64,000 nucleotides of DNA. Source: Thiomicrorhabdus marina (GTDB lineage: Bacteria > Pseudomonadota > Gammaproteobacteria > Thiomicrospirales > Thiomicrospiraceae). This document shows positions 49,904-59,179 of the stretch, piece after piece. The stretch spans positions 1-64,000 of the forward strand of contig NZ_JAGETV010000011.1 in assembly GCF_017571465.1 (NCBI RefSeq), written 5' to 3'. Both the position numbers and the translations under genes were made by a program. The notes under the pieces were generated by a model. That model was given only the letters and a program-made list of their open reading frames with translations. It searched no databases and had not been told where the DNA came from. Positions within the stretch are counted from its first letter, which is position 1; each line of letters starts with the position of its first letter.

Positions 49904-52168
49904 ATGAACGAAGAATTATTAGCCGACTATCAGCAGAAGTTTACCTGTGGTTTTGCACAGGCCAAAGAGGTGTTTCCGGCGTGTATTGAAGATGCGCATA
50001 ACACTCTATCGCCGGAAGGCGTTAAAGCCTATATGGATGGCGCGAACTTCCTGTGTAAGATTGGTATGGGGGTTGAACCGGTATTAATTTACTTGGAAAT
50101 CATGCCGGAAATCGCGCGTCATATCGGACGCGGCACCATGAAAATGGTCGCCGATTATTCCTACACCCTAGCGCGTAGCCCGAACAAAAAAGCCCTGATT
50201 CCTTTCTTGAACTCTTTAAGCAGTATCTGTCGTCGCATCGACACAATTGAAGAGCTTCAACACTATTTCGATATTCTTGAAGAGTACATCGACAAAACCC
50301 AAACGGTCATCCATGGTCACCACTCGATTCATGAAAGTCCGGGGATGGTGCCGCTGCTAAACTCCATGCCGCAGTTGATTTCTAAGCTGTGTCTGAACGG
50401 CATCCGTAACTTTATCGATTACGGAGCACGCAATTACCTCAATGCACCGGATGAACAGATAGCCTACTTCGCACTTGAGTCACATGATGCCAAAAGCATT
50501 ATCACTCGCGAACGTCGCGGCACCACTTTCAAAGATGTCGAACGTCATTTAGACATGCTCAAAGAGTGTATGTGGGAATGTGATTTGCCGATGCAGACCT
50601 TCTCGACCGCATTCGATCAACTGCGCAAACCGGTGCCTTATCTGGATGAGCGTCTAATCGCTGTGCCGGATGTTTATGATTCCGAAAACGGCGTAAGCGG
50701 CTTGGATCGCTACCGAGCCATGTTGGCGCATATGATGGCGCATAAAACGTGGTCGAGCAAACTGATGGCCGATAACTATGCTCCGCACATGCAGCTATTC
50801 ATCTCGACTTTTGAAGACTGCCGCGTTGAATATTTAGCAATCCAGAAATACCCGGGGCTGAAAAACCTTTTCCTAGCGTTACATCCCTACCCGGAAAAAG
50901 GCGCTTGTGATGACAGCAAACAATCCTGCCTACGTTATCGCGCAACTCGTTTATCGCGAACCTTAATGGATGAAAACTTCGATCCAGAAAATGAATTGCT
51001 GGAAGAATTCCGTGCCCGTTTCCACGAAATCATGCAGGAAAAAGGCGAAAACGCCAGCACCGCCGACATGGCTACCTTGGGCAGTAGCTTCTACGTTAAA
51101 ACCCGCAAGCAGTCTTCAGACAGTCAGCCAAGCGTCTTCTTTGACGATACCGAAGTCTCTTATCGTGACGATAACCGTTATTTCTGGTTCCACTACGAAG
51201 AGTACGACGAGCCGGATGAACTGATGCCGAACGAGTATGAAAACGAAGAAATGCTGGTTGATAACGACGGCGGCTTACCGCCTCGTCATTATCATGAGTG
51301 GGATTATCTATCGGACAGCTATCGTCCGGACTGGGCCACGGTTTATGAACGTCTGCACCCGAGTGCTGATGCTGGCAAAATCGACCGCTTAATGGCGAAA
51401 CATGACGACTTAGCAAAACGTCTGAAAAAGATGATTGAAATGCTCAAGCCGCAAAATAAAAAACGCATTCGTTTCCAAGAAGAAGGCGAAGAGTTGGATT
51501 TGGACATCGCCTTGCGTTCGGTCATCGACTTTAAGAGCGGCCAAGCCCCTGACCCGCGTATCAACTACAGCCACACCACCGATAGCCGCAATATCGCAGT
51601 GATGCTATTGGTTGATACTTCGCAATCGTTAAATGAACGTAACCGCGAGACCGGACAAACTTTGTTGGAGCTTTCTGAAGAAGCACTGGCGATTACCGCT
51701 TGGACGGTCGACCAATTAGGCGACAAATTCGCGATTGCCGGATTCAGTTCCGATACTCGCCACGAAGTGCGTTACCAGCATATCAAAGGCTATTCAGAAC
51801 GCTATACCGACGAAGTGAAAGCGCGTATCGCGGCGATGGAAGCGTCCTATTCGACTCGAATGGGTGCAGCCATGCGACACGCCGCACACTACTTAGAAGG
51901 CCAGCAAGCCGAGAAAAAGCTGATGTTGATTTTGACCGACGGCGAACCGGCGGATATCGATAGCAAAGACCCGCAAATGCTGATTCAAGACACGCATAAA
52001 GCGGTCGAAGAACTGAAGAGTAAAGGGATTTACTCTTACTGCATTACCCTTGACCCGAATGCGGATGAGTATGTGGAAACCATTTTCGATAACCACTACA
52101 CCGTTATTGACCATGTGGAAAAACTGCCGGAACAGTTACCGCAAGTGTTTATGAAACTGACTAATTAA
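49904..52168 (+). CDS. cbbO: RuBisCO activase adaptor CbbO with VWA domain
   Basis: 754 residues. A large N-terminal helical domain (1 to about 480) precedes a C-terminal von Willebrand A domain (about 560-750). The MIDAS motif is D571-T-S-Q-S575, completed by a threonine and D679 in LILTDGEPAD. CbbO binds RuBisCO through the VWA metal site and couples it to the CbbQ ring. A 177-bp gap after cbbQ has no gene. Confidence 0.95.
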   Translation: MNEELLADYQQKFTCGFAQAKEVFPACIEDAHNTLSPEGVKAYMDGANFLCKIGMGVEPVLIYLEIMPEIARHIGRGTMKMVADYSYTLARSPNKKALIPFLNSLSSICRRIDTIEELQHYFDILEEYIDKTQTVIHGHHSIHESPGMVPLLNSMPQLISKLCLNGIRNFIDYGARNYLNAPDEQIAYFALESHDAKSIITRERRGTTFKDVERHLDMLKECMWECDLPMQTFSTAFDQLRKPVPYLDERLIAVPDVYDSENGVSGLDRYRAMLAHMMAHKTWSSKLMADNYAPHMQLFISTFEDCRVEYLAIQKYPGLKNLFLALHPYPEKGACDDSKQSCLRYRATRLSRTLMDENFDPENELLEEFRARFHEIMQEKGENASTADMATLGSSFYVKTRKQSSDSQPSVFFDDTEVSYRDDNRYFWFHYEEYDEPDELMPNEYENEEMLVDNDGGLPPRHYHEWDYLSDSYRPDWATVYERLHPSADAGKIDRLMAKHDDLAKRLKKMIEMLKPQNKKRIRFQEEGEELDLDIALRSVIDFKSGQAPDPRINYSHTTDSRNIAVMLLVDTSQSLNERNRETGQTLLELSEEALAITAWTVDQLGDKFAIAGFSSDTRHEVRYQHIKGYSERYTDEVKARIAAMEASYSTRMGAAMRHAAHYLEGQQAEKKLMLILTDGEPADIDSKDPQMLIQDTHKAVEELKSKGIYSYCITLDPNADEYVETIFDNHYTVIDHVEKLPEQLPQVFMKLTN

Positions 52169-52171
52169 TTC

Positions 52172-52215
52172 GGGACAGCTCGAACAGGTTGGCAACGGCT
52201 TGTTCAGACCGTCCC
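52172..52215. repeat. Interrupted inverted repeat between cbbO and the next gene
   Basis: GGGAC (52172-52176) pairs with GTCCC (52211-52215), and GAACA (52182-52186) with TGTTC (52201-52205), separated by a 5x5 internal loop. There is no T-run, so it is more likely an RNA structure or protein site than a terminator. It begins three bases after the cbbO stop and ends 14 bases before the next ATG. Confidence 0.55.
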
Positions 52216-52229
52216 AATGCGAGGCTTAT

Positions 52230-52682
52230 ATGCAATCAACGATAACCGTTCGTGTCGTGTTCGATTTTCGTGGCGAAACCTTTCGCTATGAGTCAGATAT
52301 TGTTTTACCACTGTATATTGATGACATCGAACAGTTTTTGGAAAAACTGCCGCACCGTATCGCTAAGGAACATCAACTCGACCTTATTTCCTATAAGTTC
52401 GAGATAATGGAACACAGCGATATTGAGGTGATTCGTTTCCAATCGCGTATCGAACCGGTAATGCCCCAATTGCCAATGATGGTCGGAGAATTTCTAGAAG
52501 CCTATCAAGCCGCTGCGCCAGACGCTTATTTACAAAAAATAGCTGAAGCTTATGAAATCGACATTGCAAACAATCCTAAGTTAGCCAAAGCGCTTAAAGC
52601 CGCCTATGTCTTAGGTAAAGAACATCGTTTAAGTGAACGCAAACACCCGGTAAATATGTGGCTGAGTCGAGGTTTTACCTAA
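52230..52682 (+). CDS. Unrecognised 150-residue protein in the cbb cluster
   Basis: It starts at ATG 52230 with GAGG six bases upstream. Soluble, acidic-neutral, with no signal peptide or membrane helix. The N-terminal half looks beta-rich (TITVRVVFDFRGETFRYES, IVLPLYIDDIEQFLEKLPHRI), the second half alpha-helical (QLPMMVGEFLEAYQAAAPDAY, KLAKALKAAYVLGKEHRL). I do not recognise the family. Position 61 bases after cbbO in the same direction suggests co-expression with the RuBisCO activase system and perhaps a role in it; function unknown. Confidence 0.8.
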   Translation: MQSTITVRVVFDFRGETFRYESDIVLPLYIDDIEQFLEKLPHRIAKEHQLDLISYKFEIMEHSDIEVIRFQSRIEPVMPQLPMMVGEFLEAYQAAAPDAYLQKIAEAYEIDIANNPKLAKALKAAYVLGKEHRLSERKHPVNMWLSRGFT

Positions 52683-52778
52683 TCCCTTTTAGAAATCGAA
52701 AAATAATTCGCTTTACTGCGAATATTGAGCAAGTAAAATGGCGTCTCTACAGACTAATGTCGAAAAGAACTGTTTTAT

Positions 52779-53717
52779 ATGCTCAATATCACCTTCAACC
52801 AAATCCGTCTATTTGAAGCGGTCGCTCGTCTAAAAAGCTTCACTAAGGCGGCCAAAGAACTGAATATTTCGCAACCGGCGGTTTCCAGTCAGTTAAAAAA
52901 ACTGGCGGATTCTATCGGCAGCCCTTTGGTTGAAGTCGTTGGCCGCAAGGTGTATCTAACCCCGGTCGGTGAAACCACCTATCAACAGTTCCAAACCTTA
53001 CTGGAGGACTTTGACGACTTCTCGACACGCTTGAAAGCCAGCCAAACCGGCGGTTTAGAAGGTGAACTCTGTATTGCCGGAGTCTCCGCCAGCAAATACT
53101 TTCTGCCATTTATCTTGGCAGAGTTTCTCAAACAACACCCGAAAGTCACCCCAAAACTGTCTATCCTCAGTAAAAGTGAAACCTTACATAGTCTGAAAAA
53201 TAAACAACACGACTTAGTGATTACCGGCCGCGTATTCGACGGTTTGGGAGCCGATTTCGAAGCCTTTACCGATCAAACTCTTGAGGTCGTTGCCGCCCCT
53301 AGCGACCGCCTAAGTAGCCACGCAAATTTAAGTTTGAAAAGCCTGACCAAACAGAATCTGATCTTGCCGATGGAAGAAACCAGTATCCGCCAAGCGGTCA
53401 ATCAGGTATTTGCTGAAGAGGGGCTAAAAATCGAACCTTACATGGAACTGAACAGTTACGAATTGATTAAACAGTCGGTCATCGCCGGGATCGGCATCGG
53501 TGTGCTACCTGCCAACACTTTCCGTTTGGAAGAATACAGCGGCCATATCGTGCGCCTGAAAGTCGATAAGTTCCCTATCAAAAAACATTGGTACTGCGCC
53601 TATAACGATAAGAAAAAACTGTCATTGGTCAGTTTGGCGTTTATCGACTTCCTGCACTGTTATCCGATTGAAACCCATCTCAAAAAGATCTACAGCACGG
53701 TCGGTAAGACGGAATAA
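52779..53717 (+). CDS. Second CbbR-like LysR-family regulator
   Basis: 312 residues. The N-terminal HTH is FTKAAKELNISQPAVSSQLKKLA (about 21-43). The effector domain has LCIAGVSASKYFLPFILAEFLKQHP and ESLK-like GIGIGVLPANTFRLEEYSGHIVRL. Its opening (ITFNQIRLFEAVARLKSFTKAA) resembles CbbR proteins. It follows the cbbO cluster by about 100 bases and ends five bases from convergent metR. It may regulate cbb genes elsewhere or this cluster; the specific target is not visible. Confidence 0.8.
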   Translation: MLNITFNQIRLFEAVARLKSFTKAAKELNISQPAVSSQLKKLADSIGSPLVEVVGRKVYLTPVGETTYQQFQTLLEDFDDFSTRLKASQTGGLEGELCIAGVSASKYFLPFILAEFLKQHPKVTPKLSILSKSETLHSLKNKQHDLVITGRVFDGLGADFEAFTDQTLEVVAAPSDRLSSHANLSLKSLTKQNLILPMEETSIRQAVNQVFAEEGLKIEPYMELNSYELIKQSVIAGIGIGVLPANTFRLEEYSGHIVRLKVDKFPIKKHWYCAYNDKKKLSLVSLAFIDFLHCYPIETHLKKIYSTVGKTE

Positions 53718-53722
53718 CAAGG

Positions 53723-54613
53723 CTACAGTTTCATTTCATTGGCGATTAGCTGAATCAAGTCTTGAATATATGATTGATGGGTTATCGCCTGTGGCGTCGC
53801 CGCATAAAGTTTTGACCATAAACCCTCTTCCCCCAAAGAGCGATAAGGCAAATGCTGAAAGTCGGCCTGATTTTCCAGTAACCACTTCGGCAAAACACAA
53901 ATTCCGCGTCCGGCTTCAACCCGCTGCAGCATCATAATTGTCAATTCCGAATAACCTAGCTCCTTCGGCTCGATCTGCGCCGGTTGTAAAAACTGTTTAA
54001 AGATATCCAGTTTACTTTGCGGCACGGGGTAAGTAATTAAGGTCTGTTGAGCAAAATCTTCCGGCACTAAAAAGGCCTTCGCTAACAAAGCACTATTGGC
54101 AGGTAATACCGTAACCAATTCGTAACTGAACAGCGCGGTATAATCGATACTCTCAATTTTTTCAGGGTCGGAGGTAATCACAAAATCGACTTTCTGTTGC
54201 TGCAATTTATGCAAAGGCGATGCCTGAAAACTCGGAACAATATCCAAATCAACACTCGGCCATTTCTCTTGGTAAGGCCTTAACAAGGGCAATAACCATT
54301 CAAAACAGGTATGACAATCAATGCCGATCCATAAACGTCCGGTTTCTCCCTGTTTAAGCGCGAGGAACTGTCTTTCTAATTGCTGCATAGAAGGCAAAAT
54401 ACTTCGAGCACCTTCCAATAAAAGTCTGCCAGCCGGAGTAAACTGTAACGGGTGTGTTTTCCGTTTAAAGAGTTCACTTTCTAACTGTTGCTCCAGCAGC
54501 TTAATTTGATGCGATAAGGCCGATTGAGTCATATTCAGCGACTCTGCCGCTTTCACCAAACTCCCTTGCTTGTGCAGCGCTTCAATGGCCTTTAAATGTT
54601 TTATATCTAACAT
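53723..54613 (-). CDS. metR: MetR-like LysR-family methionine regulator
   Basis: A 296-residue LysR regulator. HTH AAESLNMTQSALSHQIKLLEQQL (about 22-44). Segments TPAGRLLLEGARSILP, WIGIDCHTCFEWLLPLLRPY, and ITYPVPQSKLDIFKQFLQPA, plus EGLWSKLYAA near the end, closely match E. coli MetR. MetR uses homocysteine as co-effector and binds TGAA-N5-TTCA. It lies 15 bases downstream of the tauE-type gene and next to methionine genes, all consistent. Confidence 0.88.
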   Translation of the reverse strand: MLDIKHLKAIEALHKQGSLVKAAESLNMTQSALSHQIKLLEQQLESELFKRKTHPLQFTPAGRLLLEGARSILPSMQQLERQFLALKQGETGRLWIGIDCHTCFEWLLPLLRPYQEKWPSVDLDIVPSFQASPLHKLQQQKVDFVITSDPEKIESIDYTALFSYELVTVLPANSALLAKAFLVPEDFAQQTLITYPVPQSKLDIFKQFLQPAQIEPKELGYSELTIMMLQRVEAGRGICVLPKWLLENQADFQHLPYRSLGEEGLWSKLYAATPQAITHQSYIQDLIQLIANEMKL

Positions 54614-54628
54614 AAATTTTCAATAATC

Positions 54629-55435
54629 CTAATTTGTGAAAAACAGCATTTTGACGGCAAGAATAATCAAAAACACACCAAAGGCACGTTTTAGGGTTTT
54701 CACAGGCAATTTATGTGCGAGTTTAGCGCCAACCGGAGCCGTAAAGATACTGGCTAAAATAATTCCAAAAAATGCCGGCCAATAGATATAGCCCGTCGTG
54801 TAAGCAGGTAAATCGGTGGCCTGCATGCCAGCCAAAATATAGCCCAGACTTCCTGCCAGAGCGACAGGTAAACTAACTGCTGCAGAAGTAGCAATTGCTT
54901 GATGCATTGAAACATTATTCCAAACTAAGTAAGGCGTGGTCAGGGTTCCGCCGCCAATCCCGACTATTGACGATAAGGATCCAATCGTCGTTCCCGCAGC
55001 AGCATTACCAATAAAACCAGGCAATTCTCTACTTGGATTAGGCTTTAAAGCGAACAGCATATTTATCGCAATCAGTAACTCTAAGATCCCAAACACTTTG
55101 GAAAGCATATTCGAGGAAAAATACTGCGAGACCCAACCGCCGATAAACGCCCCTAGCAGTACGCCAAAAGCAAGCATTCTAAAAGCATCCCAACGCACAG
55201 CGTCGTGTTTGTGATGCGCATAAGCAGAAGACAATGAGGTCACAAAAATGGTTGCCAGTGACGTCGCTATCGCAATATGAACCGTTTGGCTGGAGTCCAT
55301 AAAGTACGTCAATGCGGTAGCTAACACCGGAACGATAATCAAACCACCGCCAATCCCAAGCAGACCGGCTGCAAATCCGACAAATGCCCCCGTAACGAGA
55401 TAGAGAGAAAATTCAAGTAGCAAAATTTCCGGCAC
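54629..55435 (-). CDS. TauE/SafE-family sulfite/organosulfonate exporter
   Basis: A 268-residue protein with about eight membrane helices and the family repeats GFAAGLLGIGGGLIIVPVL (about 17-35) and SLSSIVGIGGGTLTTPYLV (about 152-170). GTG start at 55435 with AAGGAA seven bases upstream. TauE/SafE proteins export sulfite, sulfoacetate or related anions or take part in sulfur metabolism. Co-transcription with metR suggests its substrate is tied to sulfur amino-acid metabolism; the substrate is not predictable here. Confidence 0.9.
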   Translation of the reverse strand: MPEILLLEFSLYLVTGAFVGFAAGLLGIGGGLIIVPVLATALTYFMDSSQTVHIAIATSLATIFVTSLSSAYAHHKHDAVRWDAFRMLAFGVLLGAFIGGWVSQYFSSNMLSKVFGILELLIAINMLFALKPNPSRELPGFIGNAAAGTTIGSLSSIVGIGGGTLTTPYLVWNNVSMHQAIATSAAVSLPVALAGSLGYILAGMQATDLPAYTTGYIYWPAFFGIILASIFTAPVGAKLAHKLPVKTLKRAFGVFLIILAVKMLFFTN

Positions 55436-55504
55436 GACCGTTCCTTAAATTTGATGACTTGTCGAATTATAAAGAGCAATCAACCATCAGAGACATGAGT
55501 TTTC

Positions 55505-55529
55505 TTCAAGTCTAATTGAAATAAAGTCA
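55505..55529. promoter_or_regulatory. Candidate MetR/LysR operator between tauE-metR and mesXD
   Basis: TTCAA-N6-TTGAA (55505-55520) is a LysR-type dyad. Overlapping it, TGAAATAAAGTCA (55517-55529) matches the MetR box TGAA-N5-TTCA with one mismatch. It sits in the 156-bp divergent region where a regulator could control both transcripts. Inferred. Confidence 0.5.
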
Positions 55530-55591
55530 TTTTCATTTTTCACAAGGCTCCCATACCATTTGCAACATCAATAACACAGGATTTGCAAACA

Positions 55592-56566
55592 ATGAAAAAC
55601 GACTTTACCTACAGCATTCAAAGCATTGTTTTCGACGAGAACTACATCCCTTCAGATAAAACACGTATCACCACCAACTTTGCCAATTTGGCGCGTGGCG
55701 AACAACGTCAGCAGAACCTGCGAAAAGCCATCAACATGATTAACAACAACTTTAATGCACGGGCAAATTGGGACAACCCTAATGGCGACCGCTACTCTGT
55801 CGAGCTGGAAATCATTCACGTTGATGTCGATGTTGAAGGCAATGGAGAAACCTTCCCAACCATCGAAATTTTACAAACCTATATCGTAGACCACAAAACC
55901 AAGCAGCGTCTTGAAGGCATTGTCGGTAATAACTTCTCGTCTTATGTACGTGACTATGATTTCAGCGTGCGCCTGCTGGAACACAACAAAAATAAATCTC
56001 AATTTAGCGTACCCAAAGATTTTGGCGACCTACACGGCAAGATGTTTCAGGCGTTTATTCACTCAGAGACTTATCAACAGCATTTTCATAAGCCGCCGGT
56101 GATTTGCCTGAGTGTTTCTGACAACAAAACCTATCACCGCACTGAAAACCAGCATCCGGTACTTGGGGTTGAATATCTGCCAAATGAATCATCGTTAACT
56201 GAACAATATTTCAAAAAGATGGGCTTGCAGGTTCGTTACTTTATGCCGCCAAATAGTGTTGCCCCTCTGGCGTTCTTCTTTTTCGGCGACCTGTTGGCAG
56301 ACTACACCAATCTTGAATTGATTAGCACCATTAGCACCATGGAAACTTTCCAGAAGATTTACCGCCCTGAAATTTATAACGCTAATTCCTATGCCGGTGA
56401 AGTCTTTAAACCGAGCTTAAAACACGAAGATCATTCACTGACTCGTATTGTTTATGACCGAGAAGAGCGTAATCAATTGGCGATTGAGCAAGGTAAATTT
56501 GCCGAGGCAAAATTTATCAAGCCCTATCAAACCACTCTAAAACAATGGGCTGAAAATTACGCTTGA
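55592..56566 (+). CDS. mesX: DUF1852 protein MesX, partner of methionine synthase MesD
   Basis: 324 residues from ATG 55592; an in-frame TTG three codons upstream is unlikely. Soluble, with no signal peptide. Recognisable DUF1852 segments are FTYSIQSIVFDENY, NFANLARGEQRQQNLRKAIN and the C-terminal SLTRIVYDREERNQLAIEQGKFAEAKFI. Published genetics (Price and colleagues, four families of folate-independent methionine synthases) show that MesD needs a DUF1852 protein and oxygen but neither methyl-folate nor cobalamin. First gene of a four-gene run with mesD, a Fre-like and a MetF-like gene. Confidence 0.9.
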   Translation: MKNDFTYSIQSIVFDENYIPSDKTRITTNFANLARGEQRQQNLRKAINMINNNFNARANWDNPNGDRYSVELEIIHVDVDVEGNGETFPTIEILQTYIVDHKTKQRLEGIVGNNFSSYVRDYDFSVRLLEHNKNKSQFSVPKDFGDLHGKMFQAFIHSETYQQHFHKPPVICLSVSDNKTYHRTENQHPVLGVEYLPNESSLTEQYFKKMGLQVRYFMPPNSVAPLAFFFFGDLLADYTNLELISTISTMETFQKIYRPEIYNANSYAGEVFKPSLKHEDHSLTRIVYDREERNQLAIEQGKFAEAKFIKPYQTTLKQWAENYA

Positions 56567-56605
56567 AAGCGATAAATCAACGAAATGGTAAAAGAGAAAG
56601 ATTAT

Positions 56606-57634
56606 ATGAATAAATTATTCCCTACCTCCACTGTTGGCAGCTTGCCAAAACCGTCTTGGCTCGCAGAGACAGAAAAGCTCTGGCCTGCTTGGAAGCTCGA
56701 AGGCGAAGCTCTCATTGAAGCAAAACAAGATGCCTTGCGCGTTACTTTGCAAGAACAGATTCAAGCCGGCATTGATATAGTCAGTGACGGTGAACAAACT
56801 CGCCAGCATTTTGTCACCACCTTTACCGAAAACCTTGACGGTGTCGACTTCGAGAAACGCCAAACCATGAGAATTCGTAATCGCTATGATGCACAAGTGC
56901 CAACGATTGCAGGTGCCGTCAGCCGTAAAAAATCCGTGTTTGTAGAAGACGCAAAATTTTTGCGCCAGCTCACAGATCGACCAATTAAGTGGACGCTTCC
57001 CGGCCCAATGACAATGATCGATACACTATTTGACGGACACTATAAAGACCGTGCAACCTTGGCGATGGTACTGGCTGAAATTCTGAACGACGAAGCCAAA
57101 GAGCTTGCCAAAGCAGGTGTCGATATTATTCAGTTTGATGAACCGGCCTTTAATGTCTTTATTGATGAAGTGGATGAATGGGGCGTTCCTGCACTTAATA
57201 GAGCCGTTGAAGGACTGACATGCGAGTCCGCAGTGCATATTTGTTACGGCTACGGCATTAAAGCCAATACGGATTGGAAAAAGACCCTAGGTTCGGAATG
57301 GCGTCATTACGAAAAAACCTTCCCAAGCATCCAGAAATCGAATATCGATATTATCTCGCTAGAATATCAAAACTCGAATGTACCGATGGAGTTGATGGAA
57401 TTGATTCGCGGAAAAAAAGTGATGGTCGGCGCGATTGATGTCGCGACTCAAACCATTGAAACACCCGAAGAAGTCGCCAATACACTGCGTAAAGCACTGC
57501 AATTTGTCGATGCAGATAAACTCTACCCTTGCACCAATTGCGGCATGGCGCCGCTCCCCCGCCATGTCGCGAGAGACAAACTAAAAGCGCTACACGATGG
57601 CGCAGCGATCTTGCGTAATGAATTATCAAATTAA
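56606..57634 (+). CDS. mesD: Core methionine synthase MesD (MetE catalytic domain only)
   Basis: 342 residues, about half of MetE, lacking the N-terminal folate-binding barrel. Start at MNKLFPTSTVGSLPKP (56606). Zinc ligands of the MetE fold are present: H211 and C213 (VHICYG), E253 (SLEYQNS) and C312 (NCGMAPL); FDEP (177-180) is the homocysteine-site aspartate motif. It transfers a methyl group to homocysteine. Direct linkage to DUF1852 identifies the MesD family. In other bacteria the physiological methyl donor is unresolved to my knowledge. Confidence 0.92.
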   Translation: MNKLFPTSTVGSLPKPSWLAETEKLWPAWKLEGEALIEAKQDALRVTLQEQIQAGIDIVSDGEQTRQHFVTTFTENLDGVDFEKRQTMRIRNRYDAQVPTIAGAVSRKKSVFVEDAKFLRQLTDRPIKWTLPGPMTMIDTLFDGHYKDRATLAMVLAEILNDEAKELAKAGVDIIQFDEPAFNVFIDEVDEWGVPALNRAVEGLTCESAVHICYGYGIKANTDWKKTLGSEWRHYEKTFPSIQKSNIDIISLEYQNSNVPMELMELIRGKKVMVGAIDVATQTIETPEEVANTLRKALQFVDADKLYPCTNCGMAPLPRHVARDKLKALHDGAAILRNELSN

Positions 57635-57645
57635 GGTGTAATTTG

Positions 57646-58323
57646 ATGTCTGCACAACCCATTCAAATTCTTGAAACCTCTTTCTTTACCGACGACATCC
57701 TATGTCTTCGGTTAAAGGCGAATGCTCCGATAGAATTTCACGCAGGACAATATATTCTTCTGGGTCTTGATCCAGAAGAATTAAAACCTTTTTCTATCGC
57801 GGCTGCCCCCGATGGTAGCGGTGAGATAGAGTGTCATATCCGCAAAAATAGACAGAGTCCATGGATGCAAGCCCTGTTTACTAAACAATCGGGAGACACA
57901 CTCTATTGGCAAGGTCCTATAAATCATGTGAGCTTGGCTAAAAATACCCCTCTGCCAACGATCTTTGTTGCCGGCGGTACCGGTTTTGCCTTAGTGAAAG
58001 CACTCCTTGAAACACAATTAGCAGATCAATCAAACCATCCCATTCATATTTACTGGGGTGTTCGCCAAGCTGTCGACCTTTATCAACATGACTGGCTGGC
58101 TCAATTGTGCCAACAACATAGCAATATAGACTACACCCCCGTCATTTCAGAACAAGAGCACAATTGGCACGGAGCAACCGGATCCGTTCATAAAAAAGTT
58201 CTGCAAGACTTTGCAAACCTTGCAGAACATCTTGTTTACCTTTGCGGGCCTCCTGATATGCAGAAAGCAGCGAAACCGGCATTTTTAGCCGCTGGCTTAA
58301 ATGAAAACAATTTCATCTCCTAG
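57646..58323 (+). CDS. Fre/LuxG-like NAD(P)H:flavin reductase in the mes operon
   Basis: 225 residues from ATG 57646, with AAGGTG at 57633-57638. FAD/flavin domain with AGQYILLGLD (33-42) and KPFSIAAAP (47-55, the RPFS position of E. coli Fre). Nucleotide domain with VAGGTGFALVKALLE (108-122), HIYWGVRQAVDLY and YLCGPPDMQKA. Overall it resembles E. coli Fre (about 233 residues) without a ferredoxin domain. Eleven bases after mesD, hence same operon. It probably reduces free FMN/FAD, which could feed an oxygen-dependent MesX reaction; that role is a hypothesis. Confidence 0.88.
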   Translation: MSAQPIQILETSFFTDDILCLRLKANAPIEFHAGQYILLGLDPEELKPFSIAAAPDGSGEIECHIRKNRQSPWMQALFTKQSGDTLYWQGPINHVSLAKNTPLPTIFVAGGTGFALVKALLETQLADQSNHPIHIYWGVRQAVDLYQHDWLAQLCQQHSNIDYTPVISEQEHNWHGATGSVHKKVLQDFANLAEHLVYLCGPPDMQKAAKPAFLAAGLNENNFIS

Positions 58324-58330
58324 ACATAAA

Positions 58331-59179
58331 ATGAAACAACCTACTTCTGAGTTTATTAAGGGTTTCTCTATTGAAATAACCCCAAAAGGAGCTTTAAACG
58401 TTGAGCATTTCGCTGATTACCTAGAGCCTAATACTCGCGTCTATGTCACCTCTCTACCCGGATCAGACTTTTCTGAAACCATAACGACCTGCAAGCGGCT
58501 AAAGAAAGAAGGCATGGTTCCTGTGCCGCACTTTACCGCGCGTCGTTTTAAAAATTGTACCGATCTAGAGTTTGCGCTTGCACAGGTATCTGAACAAGCA
58601 GGCGTTAATCAAGTCTTAGCATTAGCAGGAGCCGATAAACAGGCTGCGGGGCAATTTTCAGACACCATTTCGATGTTGGAAACGGGTCTTTTTGAAACGT
58701 ATGGCATTCAATCCATCGGGATTGCAGGACATCCTGAAGGCAATCCGGACATTGAAGAAGCCAATTTGCGGGAGCATGGTTATAAGAAGATTAAGTTTTC
58801 CGAAGTGACAGACATTGATATGTATATGGTTACGCAGTTTGTCTTTGAAGCACAACCGATTATTGATTGGATTGAAAACATTCGCGACGAAGGTAATCCG
58901 CTTCCACTGGTGATTGGTATTCCTGGCATTGCTTCACTCAAGTCGCTTATTGGTCATGCTAGAGCGTGCGGAATTGGCGCATCAAAAACCGTCTTGATCA
59001 AACAAGCTAAAAACATTCATAAGCTGCTCTCTCTGCAAGAGCCAAATAAACTTGTTCAAGATCTTGCGACATACGCAATCAACACCCCAGAGGCCAAAAT
59101 AAACGGCTGTCATTTATACCCTCTAGGCGGTTTCACGCGTACAGCCGAATGGAGTCGTGCCATTGCGAGGCGTTGCTAA
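58331..59179 (+). CDS. Methylenetetrahydrofolate reductase-like (MetF-family) protein
   Basis: About 282 residues from ATG 58331; an earlier ATG at 58301 overlaps the reductase gene and cannot be excluded, since neither has a clear ribosome site. TIM-barrel features of MetF are seen: FSIEITPKG at the N-terminus, VPVPHFTARRFK, QVLALAGADKQAAG, GIAGHPEGNPD, and a Q-F-V-F-E-A segment (MVTQFVFEAQ) before PLVIGIPGIASL. It is a divergent short MetF rather than the canonical enzyme. Expected chemistry is flavin-dependent reduction or oxidation of C1-folates. Operon position links it to MesXD. Confidence 0.8.
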   Translation: MKQPTSEFIKGFSIEITPKGALNVEHFADYLEPNTRVYVTSLPGSDFSETITTCKRLKKEGMVPVPHFTARRFKNCTDLEFALAQVSEQAGVNQVLALAGADKQAAGQFSDTISMLETGLFETYGIQSIGIAGHPEGNPDIEEANLREHGYKKIKFSEVTDIDMYMVTQFVFEAQPIIDWIENIRDEGNPLPLVIGIPGIASLKSLIGHARACGIGASKTVLIKQAKNIHKLLSLQEPNKLVQDLATYAINTPEAKINGCHLYPLGGFTRTAEWSRAIARRC

